NCBI GenBank assembly: GCA_937928405.1 | Contig: CALFWZ010000020.1 | Span: forward strand, 1-64,000 | Source: an uncultured Saprospiraceae bacterium | GTDB taxonomy: Bacteria > Bacteroidota > Bacteroidia > Chitinophagales > Saprospiraceae | Length of the DNA: 64,000 bases | Direction of reading: 5' to 3' | Shown here: positions 43,760 to 52,164 of the stretch, one piece after another | Layout: every line of letters starts with the position of its first letter | Position numbering within the stretch: position 1 is the first letter of the stretch | Notes under the pieces: generated by a model | What the model was told of the DNA's origin: nothing | The model's input: only the letters and a program-made list of their open reading frames with translations | The model's database searches: none | Made by a program: the position numbers and the translations under genes

Positions 43760-45859
43760 TTAATCAAAGCTGCGGATTTCTATTCTAAAGTCATCCAAAT
43801 AGGCTTCTGATTTTTCTTTGTTCCAGACAAAAACTTTTAGCAGCGCATCCGAAGGAATATCTTTTAGAGTGGTTTCCACCTTGAAGTCGACGGGCCACCA
43901 ATTAGAATAGGCTTGAATAGAGGATTGAATGTTTTTCCCTTTCCAAAAATAACTTTTCCCATTTCGGTCTTCGATGGAAATTACTAATTGGGCGGATGTT
44001 TCTTTTGTCCAATAAGTGAAGACTTCGGTGTGGATACTTAGTTGCGTCGTATTATCATTGATGAAGTTTTGTAATTCAGCCATAAACGTAGTAGAAAATT
44101 CTGCAGGTTGATGGGCGTAATTTCCATGGTGTCGAATCGTTTCTATTCGCTGTTCCAGATTTTCGTTCCAATAGTCTGGTGTGATAGATTCAAAATCATG
44201 CTGACTTTTTAATAATACATTTTCAGAAGCCGTTGGGATCGTAATTTTATTAAATTCATAGAGATAAACATTTAATTTTTTGTTCTCATACAACAACTTA
44301 TTTTGAGGATCAATATTCCGAACGTAATAAGGTAAACTCTCGTAATTTATATTACTAAGAAAACGGGGATACCAATTTAAAAACAACAGCTTCTTTCTGT
44401 TATCCAATGTATCAGGATTGAATTGGCCGTATCGCAGAAAGGTATAATGTCCGTATGCACCAAAAGCATTATAATAATTTCCTAAATGCACCTGCGCGGG
44501 ATTGGTAATAATATAAGCGGCATCGTATTGGTCAAAAATCTCTTCTTTTAATATTTCGCTTTGGGTCCGAAAATCAATACTGCGGGCGTATTTTATGGTA
44601 CGGATTACTGGTAGTAACAAAACTCCAATTAAGAGTCCAATAAAAATTTTATCATGCTTTTCTTTTTTTACCAAAGTCCAAAGGACTAATAAACCAAATA
44701 ACGGAAAATACTGTGTCCAGAAAATCATTTCTGGTTTTCCATAACTAAGGATCGCTAGTACTAATGCCATTCCTACAATACCAAATGCTCCTTTTTTATT
44801 AGCAATAAATTTATCAATAATAATCGCGGCAGGAATAGCGACCACGGGAGGAATAAATAAATAGTGTCGAACGTCCAAACACATCGGAACATAAGAAGAA
44901 AAAGAAATCGTCATAAAATTGGCAGATAACAATAAGAGGATCGCTACTATATAGAAAAAGGAAAATGCGTTTTCCATTTTAAAAGTTTGGAGGATATTTT
45001 TTCTAAATAAAAATCCCAGCAAAAACACGTATCCCGTCAGCATGTTATTAATGAAAATTAATTCAAAAAACTGATAGCCAATTCTTTTCAATAGAACCAA
45101 AGTAGATTGCTGATCGTAGCTACAAAAATTCAGATAGCTATTATCGGTAATCACCGAAAATCTCGTTAGCGGTTCGCCCGTCAACTGCCAGATATATCCC
45201 AAATAAATAGCTAGTAAGCACCCCATACTAATGGCAGCAGACAACCAAAATTTAAGCTGCCTTTTTTTTAAAAGATCTATAAAAAAAAGGATTATTAAGA
45301 TCGGCACAAATAAGACAATCGTTCCCTTAGTAGCAAAGCCAAAAAGAAAAGCGCTAGACAATAAAAACCCATTGACAACTGATCTATTTTCTGAGGAAAT
45401 AAATTTTTCTTTATAAATAAAGTAGAGGCTTGCCAGAACGGAAAGCGCTACATATATATCGGGCATTATTTTATCGGAATAAAACATCATCCACTGAGAA
45501 AAACAGGCTAATGATAATCCTATAATGAGTGTGCGATTTCCGTAAGGGAAAAGAATTTTAAAAACGAACCCCAGTATGGCTCCTGTAATTAGAAAAGAAG
45601 GAATCGCCGACGCCAGGTCATTGACCCCAAAAAACTGGTAAGACAAAGCCGTTAGCCAAAGTAGTGGAAAGCGAAAACTAAAATGATCCGAAAAATCGGT
45701 AATGCCTTGATTGAGTCCGTGCGCTAGTTTGGCATACGTAAGGTCGTCATAGCCAAAATGCCCAAGATAGCCGATTCCGTGATAAAGCAGAACGAATAAA
45801 AGGTGAGCAACGAAGATTAGATAGGCAACCTGTTTTCTGGACATAAGTACTGACAGCAT
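43760..45859 (-). CDS. GT39-type membrane glycosyltransferase
   Basis: A 699-residue integral membrane protein: about twelve hydrophobic helices over the first 430 residues, then a soluble C-terminal part (about 430-699) that looks beta-rich and carbohydrate-binding-like. Asp38-Asp39 in the first extracytoplasmic loop (GHFGYDDLTYAK) is the GT-C catalytic acid position. GT39/PMT_2-like enzymes move sugars from lipid-phosphate donors to proteins or glycans at the outer face of the inner membrane. Two start codons are possible, 45859 and 45844; MSRKQVAYLIF from 45844 looks natural. A decayed copy of its first 60 bases lies at 47311-47373. Confidence 0.78.
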   Translation of the reverse strand: MLSVLMSRKQVAYLIFVAHLLFVLLYHGIGYLGHFGYDDLTYAKLAHGLNQGITDFSDHFSFRFPLLWLTALSYQFFGVNDLASAIPSFLITGAILGFVFKILFPYGNRTLIIGLSLACFSQWMMFYSDKIMPDIYVALSVLASLYFIYKEKFISSENRSVVNGFLLSSAFLFGFATKGTIVLFVPILIILFFIDLLKKRQLKFWLSAAISMGCLLAIYLGYIWQLTGEPLTRFSVITDNSYLNFCSYDQQSTLVLLKRIGYQFFELIFINNMLTGYVFLLGFLFRKNILQTFKMENAFSFFYIVAILLLLSANFMTISFSSYVPMCLDVRHYLFIPPVVAIPAAIIIDKFIANKKGAFGIVGMALVLAILSYGKPEMIFWTQYFPLFGLLVLWTLVKKEKHDKIFIGLLIGVLLLPVIRTIKYARSIDFRTQSEILKEEIFDQYDAAYIITNPAQVHLGNYYNAFGAYGHYTFLRYGQFNPDTLDNRKKLLFLNWYPRFLSNINYESLPYYVRNIDPQNKLLYENKKLNVYLYEFNKITIPTASENVLLKSQHDFESITPDYWNENLEQRIETIRHHGNYAHQPAEFSTTFMAELQNFINDNTTQLSIHTEVFTYWTKETSAQLVISIEDRNGKSYFWKGKNIQSSIQAYSNWWPVDFKVETTLKDIPSDALLKVFVWNKEKSEAYLDDFRIEIRSFD

Positions 45860-45941
45860 ATTTCCTGCAAGGTAAGAAGAAGAAATAGAAACTTTGCTGT
45901 GGAGGGTTGTTTTCTCTGCGACTCCATCTAATCGTAAAAAA

Positions 45942-45987
45942 AGAAGTCATCTCTATCCGAATGATTTATCGGAATAAGAGATGACTT
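45942..45987 (-). terminator. Terminator of the M57-type peptidase gene
   Basis: GAAGTCATCTCT at 45942-45953 pairs with AGAGATGACTTC at 45976-45987, with inner pairing around TCCGA/TCGGA. On the minus strand a T-run follows. It ends the gene 46108-46971 and lies ahead of the glycosyltransferase gene. Confidence 0.88.
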
Positions 45988-46107
45988 CCTGTGCTATATA
46001 AAACAATTTACGCTCTTCCTTGTATTTCTGTGGGCAGTTGCTAACCAACCATTTGATATTTTAAAAGAAAATAACGGGTGTTTTATAAAAAAGCTAATTC
46101 ACGTTAG

Positions 46108-46971
46108 TTAATACAAATATTCTAGTGCTACTCTATCGTAGAAACCAAATTCACCATCTTCATTCTGGCCAAAACAAGCCAACATCAAAGAGTTTGAATC
46201 ATAACCAGTAGGTGTTCCAGGAATATGAACAGCACCATCAGGATTGCGTGCTTCACCAGACTGACCACAGCTCGCACGAGTGTTCCAATCTGTGTGTCTT
46301 AAACCTAAGCAGTGACCGATTTCATGACCGATAACATGCTCGTTGGTATTATTATCAGCATTGTCTAAGCCAGAATAAATTCGGACCCACTTGTAAGGAT
46401 TACCGCTACTGGAAGGGAAACCAGCTCTACCACCTTGTTGGCCGTTCGCTACTCGATAAACAACGATGTCTTTGTTGCCATAGTTTGTTCCATAAGACAA
46501 AGAAAAACTCAATCCCATGTTTAAGGCATTGTAATTATCGATGGCCCATCTCAACCCCGTTCGCATGTTAGAAGTTAGTCCAGAAGAATTGTTTCCAGTA
46601 TATCCAATAACGGTGATGGTTTGGTTGTTATTTACTAAGTTATACGTTCGATATTGACGTAAAGCTGCTTGACCAGTTTGTGCCAATAATTCAGCATATT
46701 GTTCTTTGTGAATTGTGATATCGTCATCTACTGTGTATACTTCTTCTGTAGACCCATCAGGATATTGCATGGTACCTAGTACCGCATCTTCAATTTTAAA
46801 ATCAAGGCTATTTAAGAATTCAGTTGTTTCGTCTGAAATTTCGTTAGTAGTTGCTAATGCTGGATCAGCTACCTCTTCTAATATTTCAGTATTTTGGGCG
46901 GATTCGTTTTTGTCGCAAGCAACAAAAAACATAGCGCATAGCGCTAAACTAAGAAAGAATCTAAAGTTCAT
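46108..46971 (-). CDS. M57-like HEIGH zinc metalloprotease lipoprotein
   Basis: A 287-residue metzincin-type peptidase. ATG 46971 starts a signal peptide with lipobox FVAC (Cys19); a TTG at 46980 would add MNE. After a pro-region (about 20-110) comes the protease domain with zinc motif HEIGHCLGLRH (H216, E217, H220, H226) and a downstream Met-turn-like SNSLMLACF. This matches the M57/dual-action HEIGH family known mainly from Myxococcota and Bacteroidota. As a lipoprotein it is probably displayed on a membrane surface. Single gene with its own terminator. Confidence 0.88.
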   Translation of the reverse strand: MNFRFFLSLALCAMFFVACDKNESAQNTEILEEVADPALATTNEISDETTEFLNSLDFKIEDAVLGTMQYPDGSTEEVYTVDDDITIHKEQYAELLAQTGQAALRQYRTYNLVNNNQTITVIGYTGNNSSGLTSNMRTGLRWAIDNYNALNMGLSFSLSYGTNYGNKDIVVYRVANGQQGGRAGFPSSSGNPYKWVRIYSGLDNADNNTNEHVIGHEIGHCLGLRHTDWNTRASCGQSGEARNPDGAVHIPGTPTGYDSNSLMLACFGQNEDGEFGFYDRVALEYLY

Positions 46972-47310
46972 TTCGTTCAAGTTTAATAGATTAATAAATA
47001 AAGTTTAATAGACGTCTATGCCCCAAGATAGAAACTTTATTAACAATTCGTATACAAGCGTTGAAGAAAGTTTACATATTATTTTGACGTAATTATTTTA
47101 TTCAGATTTGTTTGCATTTACTTCTCAAGTGCTTTACAACCTTGCATCATAATATTTTGTGCTTTAATTGTTAAGTGTACACTAAGTAGAATGATGGCTT
47201 TAGTTTATTATCTAAATGTTTGCGTGTGCGAAAATCTGTTTGGTTGAATTATTTAGAAACTGGGTAGCGTTTTTCCTAATTTTTAGAGGCTTCGTTGAAC
47301 CGTATGTGGT

Positions 47311-47373
47311 GATAAAGTAGAATAAATAAAAGGTGAACAACGAAGATTAGATAGGCAAACTGTTTTATGGATA
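47311..47373 (-). pseudogene. Remnant of a second GT39-type gene (N-terminal 60 bp)
   Basis: Bases 47311-47373 match 45781-45843, the first 63 bases of the glycosyltransferase coding region, at 57 of 63 positions and in the same orientation. On the minus strand it would read KQFAYLIFVVHLLFILLYHH, against KQVAYLIFVAHLLFVLLYHG in the intact gene, but the start codon is lost (ATA) and similarity ends after about 22 codons. Most differences are conservative, so it looks like the stub of a former paralogue and not a fresh duplication. Confidence 0.8.
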
Positions 47374-47460
47374 CAGAAGAAGAGTCCTTAGATTATAAAA
47401 AAAAGAAAAAATAGCAAACAAAGCTTGTAGAGTAATCGTTATAAATATAATATTAAAACA

Positions 47461-47492
47461 TTTGTATATATTTAACAATATTACTATATTTG
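47461..47492 (+). promoter_or_regulatory. Bacteroidota-type promoter of the membrane-protein pair
   Basis: TTTG at 47461-47464 and TATATTTG at 47485-47492, separated by 20 bases: an exact match to the -33/-7 consensus. The start codon of the next gene is 78 bases further on. Confidence 0.75.
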
Positions 47493-47570
47493 AAAAATAT
47501 ACCTTTCCATTAAATGAACTTGCCGTGTTGAAAACTATCTATTATCTAACTATATTAGATGGTTTCCTAA

Positions 47571-48128
47571 ATGTTTGAAAAAATACACTTTTGGTTTAGA
47601 AAAACCAAAAATCAGGACTCTTTAAAAAAAACACAGGAAGTTAAAGTTCCAATAGAAGAGAGAAAAAAGAAAAAGGCTGCAAGAGTAAAAGCTTGTTGGT
47701 GGCTATTGGCAACAATAGGCTTCTCCTGCATTCCCATTGGTATTTTACTCTATAGTAGATTGATGCTATTTGACAATAATTTTGGCTGGAAAAAAGTATT
47801 AGAAATTGTACTTATTGATCCTTTAAAACAAGGGAATTTACTTTTTATTGCGATTAGTTGTTCTATTGCTGCATACATTGATTTTCTATTTTCACCCAAG
47901 AGGAAAGATTTTTCAACTAAAGCTCTTAATTACATTCATCTGACGTTTTGGATAATTATTGTTACTGTAGGAATAACTTATACAATTGTTTCTTTATTCA
48001 ATGGCTCAAGTGGTGCTGATAATTTTAAAATAAATGATACTGCATTAAAAACGATGAATGCAATATTATTTATTTTATCTGCTACATATGCTTTTTATAC
48101 CAAAGCTATTATTTTTCGAAAGAGTTAA
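47571..48128 (+). CDS. Four-helix membrane protein, function unknown
   Basis: A 185-residue protein: a Lys-rich cytoplasmic N terminus (about 1-43, EERKKKKAARVKA) and four hydrophobic segments at about 44-66, 89-106, 122-142 and 160-178. No motif or family recognised. It has an excellent promoter and is followed after 24 bp by a second small membrane protein gene, suggesting a two-gene unit. The pair is more AT-rich than its neighbours and sits between a degraded gene and a tRNA, which are common signs of accessory DNA. Confidence 0.65.
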   Translation: MFEKIHFWFRKTKNQDSLKKTQEVKVPIEERKKKKAARVKACWWLLATIGFSCIPIGILLYSRLMLFDNNFGWKKVLEIVLIDPLKQGNLLFIAISCSIAAYIDFLFSPKRKDFSTKALNYIHLTFWIIIVTVGITYTIVSLFNGSSGADNFKINDTALKTMNAILFILSATYAFYTKAIIFRKS

Positions 48129-48152
48129 AGTTTTTAAAAAAAAACACACATT

Positions 48153-48404
48153 ATGAATTTTTTATATACTGGCACGTTAGTTGTCGTTTCTTTGATAACG
48201 GTAATAAAAACTTGCAATAATATGAATTTCCAAATGATTCTCCTTTTAGCATTAGGTGCTATGTCTTTTCTTGCCCTTGTGATTATAGGAAACCAAATAT
48301 TAAACGAAGATGGGGAAAAGTTAGATAATAGTGATGCTGATGATCCGCCAGTAATTGGATTTGGCAATACTTTTAAATTAGGCAAACCCGAATTGGTGTC
48401 ATAG
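48153..48404 (+). CDS. Small membrane protein with acidic tail, function unknown
   Basis: An 83-residue protein: hydrophobic segments at about 4-18 and 26-47, then an acidic, polar tail (NEDGEKLDNSDADDPPVIGFG). The first segment could be a signal anchor. No family recognised. Partner of the preceding gene by position (24 bp). No terminator of its own is visible; the hairpin at 48509-48532 lies about 100 bp on, with its T-run on the minus strand. Confidence 0.5.
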   Translation: MNFLYTGTLVVVSLITVIKTCNNMNFQMILLLALGAMSFLALVIIGNQILNEDGEKLDNSDADDPPVIGFGNTFKLGKPELVS

Positions 48405-48508
48405 ATATATTAAAAATTAATGTGTCTTGGGTAAGAAATGGCTGAAAAAGGGGAAAACTTCTTGAAAGTATTACTATATTTCCTACAAGATCGAGAAAAG
48501 AAACAAAA

Positions 48509-48532
48509 AAAGCGCTTCATAAGAAGCGCTTT
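48509..48532 (-). terminator. Terminator of tRNA-Gln
   Basis: AAAGCGCTTC and GAAGCGCTTTT pair around ATAA; on the minus strand a T-run follows directly. Only 5 bases separate it from the tRNA 3' end. Confidence 0.85.
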
Positions 48533-48536
48533 TATG

Positions 48537-48607
48537 TTGACCCACAAGGGCTCGAACCTTGAATGCCTGGACCAAAACCAGGTGTGTTACCATTACACCA
48601 TGGGTCA
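48537..48607 (-). tRNA. tRNA-Gln (anticodon TTG)
   Basis: On the minus strand the 7-bp acceptor stem TGACCCA/TGGGTCA, a D arm (GTGTAATGGTAACAC), the anticodon stem CCTGG/CCAGG with loop TTTTGGT (anticodon TTG, reading CAA), and the T arm CAAGG-TTCGAGC-CCTTG are all present. The discriminator base is A; CCA is not encoded. All arms pair well. Confidence 0.95.
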
Positions 48608-48698
48608 ATGCTTTTGGAAGCGGGACAAAAGTATAACATTTTACGTATAAAGGAAAGTTCCACAAGTAGTTTTTTTCCTAAAATAATCCAAAAAACGC

Positions 48699-49238
48699 TT
48701 ATCCGTCCTTAAGTTGATAAATGTCTTTCAAGTTTCGCGCCAGACCGTCGTAATCTAGGCCATATCCAACGACAAATTTATTGGGTATTTCGAAGCCTAC
48801 TTGATCGACCTTGACCTTACCTTTTAGTACTTCGGGTTTGGTGAGTAAGGATACAAGGGTGACGGACTTTGGGTCATAGGTATCCAAGATTTCCAAAAAA
48901 TGCGTCAAAGTGTTTCCCGTATCAACAATATCTTCTAGAATAATCACTTCTCGTCCAGCAATATTATTATCTAGTCCGATGAGCGTCTTAATTTTTCCGG
49001 TGGTCTCTGTTCCTTGATAGGAAGACAGTTTTACGAATGAAACCTCACATTCCAAGTCACAGGCTCGCATAATATCTGCGGTAAAAACGAAAGATCCATT
49101 CAGAATACTCAAAAAAAGTGGATTCCGTCCTTTAAATTCTTCCGAAATAGCTTTCCCTATTTCATCCACTTTAGCTTGAATTTCTTCAGCAGAAATATAC
49201 AGTTCAAAAGTTTTGTCGTGTACCGTTACTTCTTTCAT
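48699..49238 (-). CDS. hpt: Hypoxanthine phosphoribosyltransferase
   Basis: Purine salvage enzyme that makes IMP or GMP from hypoxanthine or guanine and PRPP. The 179-residue sequence has the PRPP loop VIILEDIVDTGNTL (about 98-111), the flexible-loop motif KLSSYQGTETTGKI, and the C-terminal purine-binding KFVVGYGLDYDG. Its ATG overlaps the upstream M28 peptidase stop as ATGA, which implies translational coupling of two genes with no clear metabolic link. Confidence 0.94.
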   Translation of the reverse strand: MKEVTVHDKTFELYISAEEIQAKVDEIGKAISEEFKGRNPLFLSILNGSFVFTADIMRACDLECEVSFVKLSSYQGTETTGKIKTLIGLDNNIAGREVIILEDIVDTGNTLTHFLEILDTYDPKSVTLVSLLTKPEVLKGKVKVDQVGFEIPNKFVVGYGLDYDGLARNLKDIYQLKDG

Positions 49239-50620
49239 AGTCCATGTTTATCAATTAAATAAATAAGTGCAGTGATGGCTGCGGCACCCAATTCAAGCTC
49301 TCGTTGGTTGACAGCCTCAAAAGTATCCGTAGCCGTATGATGATAATCAAAATATCGTTGAGAATCAGGTCGAAAGCCAACCAATAGTCCCTGCTGGCTT
49401 TTCAGTGGAGAAATATCCGCTCCTGATCCACCTTTGGTCAACATCAATCCATAAGGCTCCAGCAAAGGTAACCATTGTTGGAGTTTTAGGTAAAGCTCCG
49501 CAAAAACTTCATTTTCTGCATCACAGCTAAAACCACGCGGTGTAAATCCACCTGCATCTGATTCAACGGCAGCCAAATGTTTTTCTCCATGTTTATTAGC
49601 GGCTTCCGCATATGCTTTTCCTCCTGCCAGGCCATTCTCTTCATTCATAAAAAGCACACAACGCAAGGTACGCTTGGGTTGGTAGTTTAATTCTTTCAGT
49701 GTTCGGATTACCTCCATCGCATGTACACAACCTGCGCCATCATCATGTGCCCCCTGACCCACATCCCACGAATCGAGATGTCCACCGACCAGAATGATTT
49801 CGTCGGGATGTGTACTTCCTTTAATTTCACCAATCACGTTATAAGATTGCACAGGGGGCAGTGTTTGGCAATTGGTTTTTATAAAAACGGTTACCTTTTT
49901 TTCTTCTAACATCTTGCTCAGCATTTCCGAAGCATTGGTGCTAATCGCAACGGCAGGAATTTTTGTTACTCCTTCTTTATTGACCATTACTCCAGTATGT
50001 GGATGATCATCGTGTAAGGTCGTCATGGATCGGACCAAAGTAGCTACGGCTCCGTATTTAGCCGCTTGCGAAGGACCATTGACCCGCTGATCCACCGCTC
50101 CACCATAGGCGTTGAATGTTCGAATTTGAGTCGGATCCATCGGTCGGTTGTAAAAAACAATTTTGCCTTTTATTTTATCGGTTCCTAGTTTTTCTACTTC
50201 ATCTAGAGAACGAACCTCTATTACTTCCGCCGTAATTCCCGCGGTAGGAGTAGCCACAGAGTTTCCCAGTGCCAAGGCCGGTAAAGTGATATTCGCCGCT
50301 GGTGTTATTATATGTACCGCTTCTTTTTCACCTCTGATCCAGTGGGGCACTTCACAGGGTTGCAACCAGACAGAATCAAGTCCTAGCGTATCGAGCATCG
50401 CACGGGTGTAGTCTACTGCTTCGGCTGCTTGTGGAGAACCAGATAACCTACCGCCGATTTGAGTAGTAAGATGGTTAAGCCATTGGTATGCACTTCCGTC
50501 TTGAAGCACCTTATTATATATGTTCTTAATAAAAATCGCATCGTCTGCTTCCTGATTCTGTGCATTTGCCACCAAACAGCATAAGAATAAGTAACAAAAT
50601 GGAATAAAGGCTTTATACAT
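49235..50620 (-). CDS. M28-family zinc peptidase (carboxypeptidase Q-like), exported
   Basis: A 461-residue secreted or periplasmic aminopeptidase/carboxypeptidase. Signal peptide 1-21 (ending VANAQ); a PA-type insert at about 120-230; and the M28 catalytic core with zinc ligands H281 and D293 in GGHLDSWDVGQGAHDDGAG and the catalytic acid and next ligand in VLFMNEENGLAGG (about 322-334). The length and PA insert fit the PGCP/carboxypeptidase Q subgroup, which releases amino acids from dipeptides. It overlaps hpt by 4 bases at its 3' end. Confidence 0.9.
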   Translation of the reverse strand: MYKAFIPFCYLFLCCLVANAQNQEADDAIFIKNIYNKVLQDGSAYQWLNHLTTQIGGRLSGSPQAAEAVDYTRAMLDTLGLDSVWLQPCEVPHWIRGEKEAVHIITPAANITLPALALGNSVATPTAGITAEVIEVRSLDEVEKLGTDKIKGKIVFYNRPMDPTQIRTFNAYGGAVDQRVNGPSQAAKYGAVATLVRSMTTLHDDHPHTGVMVNKEGVTKIPAVAISTNASEMLSKMLEEKKVTVFIKTNCQTLPPVQSYNVIGEIKGSTHPDEIILVGGHLDSWDVGQGAHDDGAGCVHAMEVIRTLKELNYQPKRTLRCVLFMNEENGLAGGKAYAEAANKHGEKHLAAVESDAGGFTPRGFSCDAENEVFAELYLKLQQWLPLLEPYGLMLTKGGSGADISPLKSQQGLLVGFRPDSQRYFDYHHTATDTFEAVNQRELELGAAAITALIYLIDKHGL

Positions 50621-50904
50621 AATTTCGAATTTTAAAAAAATCTATCGTTGTTTTTATAAAAAAACCTAAAAAACTTAAAATTTAAGCCTGAAAGATAGAG
50701 ATAAAGCAGGGATAAGCGTTAAAAATAAAAAAAAATAAAAAAAGTGATTTTTTTTTTAATCTTGAGAATCCGAAAAATATTCGGCAGTTATTGTATTTAC
50801 CACACAAAGTTTTGAGTTATTTTGAATATTCTGAATATTATACTAATTGCTGTTTTTTTATGTCGAAAATGATAAAATTTCTGAAATAAAATTCTGTTCA
50901 GTTC

Positions 50905-50936
50905 TTGTTTATTTCCTTGTAAATAGGTTAAATTTG
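50905..50936 (+). promoter_or_regulatory. Promoter of the candidate small RNA
   Basis: TTG at 50905-50907 and TAAATTTG at 50929-50936 with 21 bases between, close to the Bacteroidota consensus. It points away from the M28 gene, and the nearest plus-strand ORF is more than 250 bp away, beyond a terminator. Confidence 0.6.
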
Positions 50937-50941
50937 TGGTG

Positions 50942-51069
50942 TTATTGTCTTTTTAACACCAAGCATTAACATCCTAAAGAAAAACACATCGGCCCGATGT
51001 AAAGAATATAATTTGGTTTTATTTGGTTAGGGCGGAGGTACACCATACAGGTGGTACCTCTTTTTTTTT
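50942..51069 (+). ncRNA. Candidate small RNA (about 128 nt) with own promoter and terminator
   Basis: Begins at a good -7 box (50929-50936) and ends in a strong terminator: GAGGTACACC (51035-51044) pairs with GGTGGTACCTC (51050-51060), followed by nine T. Two further hairpins lie inside: 50938-50944 with 50954-50960 (its first bases overlap the promoter end) and 50986-50992 with 50994-51000, the latter a GC-rich ACATCGG/CCGATGT palindrome. There is no ORF. It could be a free small RNA or a terminated leader of the ECF sigma gene 126 bp downstream, but that gene has its own -7 box. It does not match 6S, SRP, tmRNA or RNase P as I know them. Confidence 0.6.
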
Positions 51070-51142
51070 GTTATTATCTCTGATAATGGTGTCTTTTCAA
51101 TATTTATCCCGTCTAAAAACCGTACTGTTAATTTAAGATGAT

Positions 51143-51150
51143 TACTTTTG
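51143..51150 (+). promoter_or_regulatory. Candidate -7 box of the ECF sigma gene
   Basis: TACTTTTG matches TAnnTTTG, 45 bp before the GTG start; -33 box not clear. Confidence 0.4.
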
Positions 51151-51194
51151 TGGTGATTACTATAATAATTCAGACAGGAAAACTTAAATAATAG

Positions 51195-51803
51195 GTGAAA
51201 ACCCCATCGTCATTTCGTGGTAAATCGTCAAAGAGTCCACTTTCAAAAAAGACAGATAGTGAAGTTATCAAATTGTATTTGAAAACGCAGCGCTCTGACT
51301 ATTTTGCTATACTCTACAAACGATATTCAACTAAAGTCTTTAGTAAATGTATCTCATTACTAAAAGACGAGGCTTTAGCACAAGATGCTACCCAGGAGAT
51401 TTTCACCAAAATATTTTTAAATCTGTCAAAATTTAGTGAACGCTCTAAGTTTTCAACTTGGGTATATTCAATTACCTATAATTTTTGTATTGATTTTTTA
51501 CGAAAGCGGAAAAAGAGTAAAGCACTTTTTTCGGATGAAATGGAAAATCCTCCCGACATTGTCGATGACGTTCCAGACAGTGCTTTACTGGAAATGGAGG
51601 TTTTAAAATTGAAAAAAGTACTTGAGCTTATTCCGACCGGTGATAAAGCTATTCTCTTGATGAAATATCAAGATGATATGTCTATAAAAGAAATAGCAGC
51701 AACACTAGATAAATCGGAGAGTGCCATTAAAATGAAAATAAAAAGGGCTAAACATAAAGCACAAAATGTGTACAGGGATATTTTTCCGAGTAACCTAAAT
51801 TAA
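51195..51803 (+). CDS. ECF-type sigma-70 factor
   Basis: A 202-residue sigma factor with region 2 at about 35-100 (YSTKVFSKCISLLKDEALAQ, DATQEIFTKIFLNL, FSTWVYSITYNFCIDFLRKR) and a region 4 helix-turn-helix at about 135-190 (ILLMKYQDDMSIKEIAATL, ESAIKMKIKRAKHKAQ). It starts with GTG (MKTPSSFRGK). The N terminus has a 25-residue basic, Ser/Lys-rich extension before region 2. No anti-sigma with a membrane anchor follows; the next gene (10 bp on) encodes a small soluble-looking protein. The gene order suggests control of the following MscS-type channel and perhaps outer-membrane genes; target genes are not known. Confidence 0.9.
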   Translation: MKTPSSFRGKSSKSPLSKKTDSEVIKLYLKTQRSDYFAILYKRYSTKVFSKCISLLKDEALAQDATQEIFTKIFLNLSKFSERSKFSTWVYSITYNFCIDFLRKRKKSKALFSDEMENPPDIVDDVPDSALLEMEVLKLKKVLELIPTGDKAILLMKYQDDMSIKEIAATLDKSESAIKMKIKRAKHKAQNVYRDIFPSNLN

Positions 51804-51813
51804 TAATCTGATC

Positions 51814-52110
51814 ATGGCATCAGCAGATAGTAATAACAGAAAAAATAGTTTTAAAAAACTAGCAGAAATAGAAACAAATCAGACGCCTCAGCCGTCTCCA
51901 CAGACGGAACGCAATGTCATGGGTACTGCCCGTAATATTGGCTTCTTTGGAAATGTACTGGAGCTCTATTTATCAAAGGCAATTGGAATGCTTTCTGCTT
52001 TGTTTGGTGGATCTGATCTTACTGATCAAGCGTCGGAAAACATTCAGGACTTACGTGACGGTAGTTTTGATAATGATAATACCATTGAGCCTAGTGGCCG
52101 AGCAAATTAA
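51814..52110 (+). CDS. 98-residue protein linked to the ECF sigma gene, function unknown
   Basis: A small protein with a polar, Asn/Gln/Pro-rich first third (to about residue 32), a mildly hydrophobic amphipathic middle (about 38-68, ARNIGFFGNVLELYLSKAIG) and an acidic, Asp/Asn-rich tail. It is not a classic FecR-like anti-sigma (no clear transmembrane helix and no ZAS zinc motif). It starts 10 bp after the sigma gene stop, so it is almost surely co-transcribed and might be a regulator of it; that is inference from position only. Confidence 0.6.
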   Translation: MASADSNNRKNSFKKLAEIETNQTPQPSPQTERNVMGTARNIGFFGNVLELYLSKAIGMLSALFGGSDLTDQASENIQDLRDGSFDNDNTIEPSGRAN

Positions 52111-52164
52111 AAAAATAACCCCTTTGCACTGATACTATGTTATAAAGTGCCAAAAACAATCACT

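Larger units (their letters stand above)
46972..47570. other. 600-bp AT-rich intergenic region with a decayed gene piece
   Basis: No intact gene. It holds the glycosyltransferase remnant at 47311-47373 and, at the right end, the promoter at 47461-47492 for the next gene pair. The rest (46990-47300) shows nothing I can name. Confidence 0.5.

Noticed and set aside
48535-48607. Prophage or island attachment at tRNA-Gln
   Set aside because: No integrase in the window and no second copy of the tRNA 3' end was found by eye.
48438-48650. 70-codon ORF on the plus strand
   Set aside because: It runs antisense through tRNA-Gln and its terminator.
50942-51069. 6S, SRP or tmRNA identity for the small RNA candidate
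   Set aside because: No SRP tetraloop/GGAA pattern, no tRNA-like ends, and too short for 6S with its central bubble; left unclassified.
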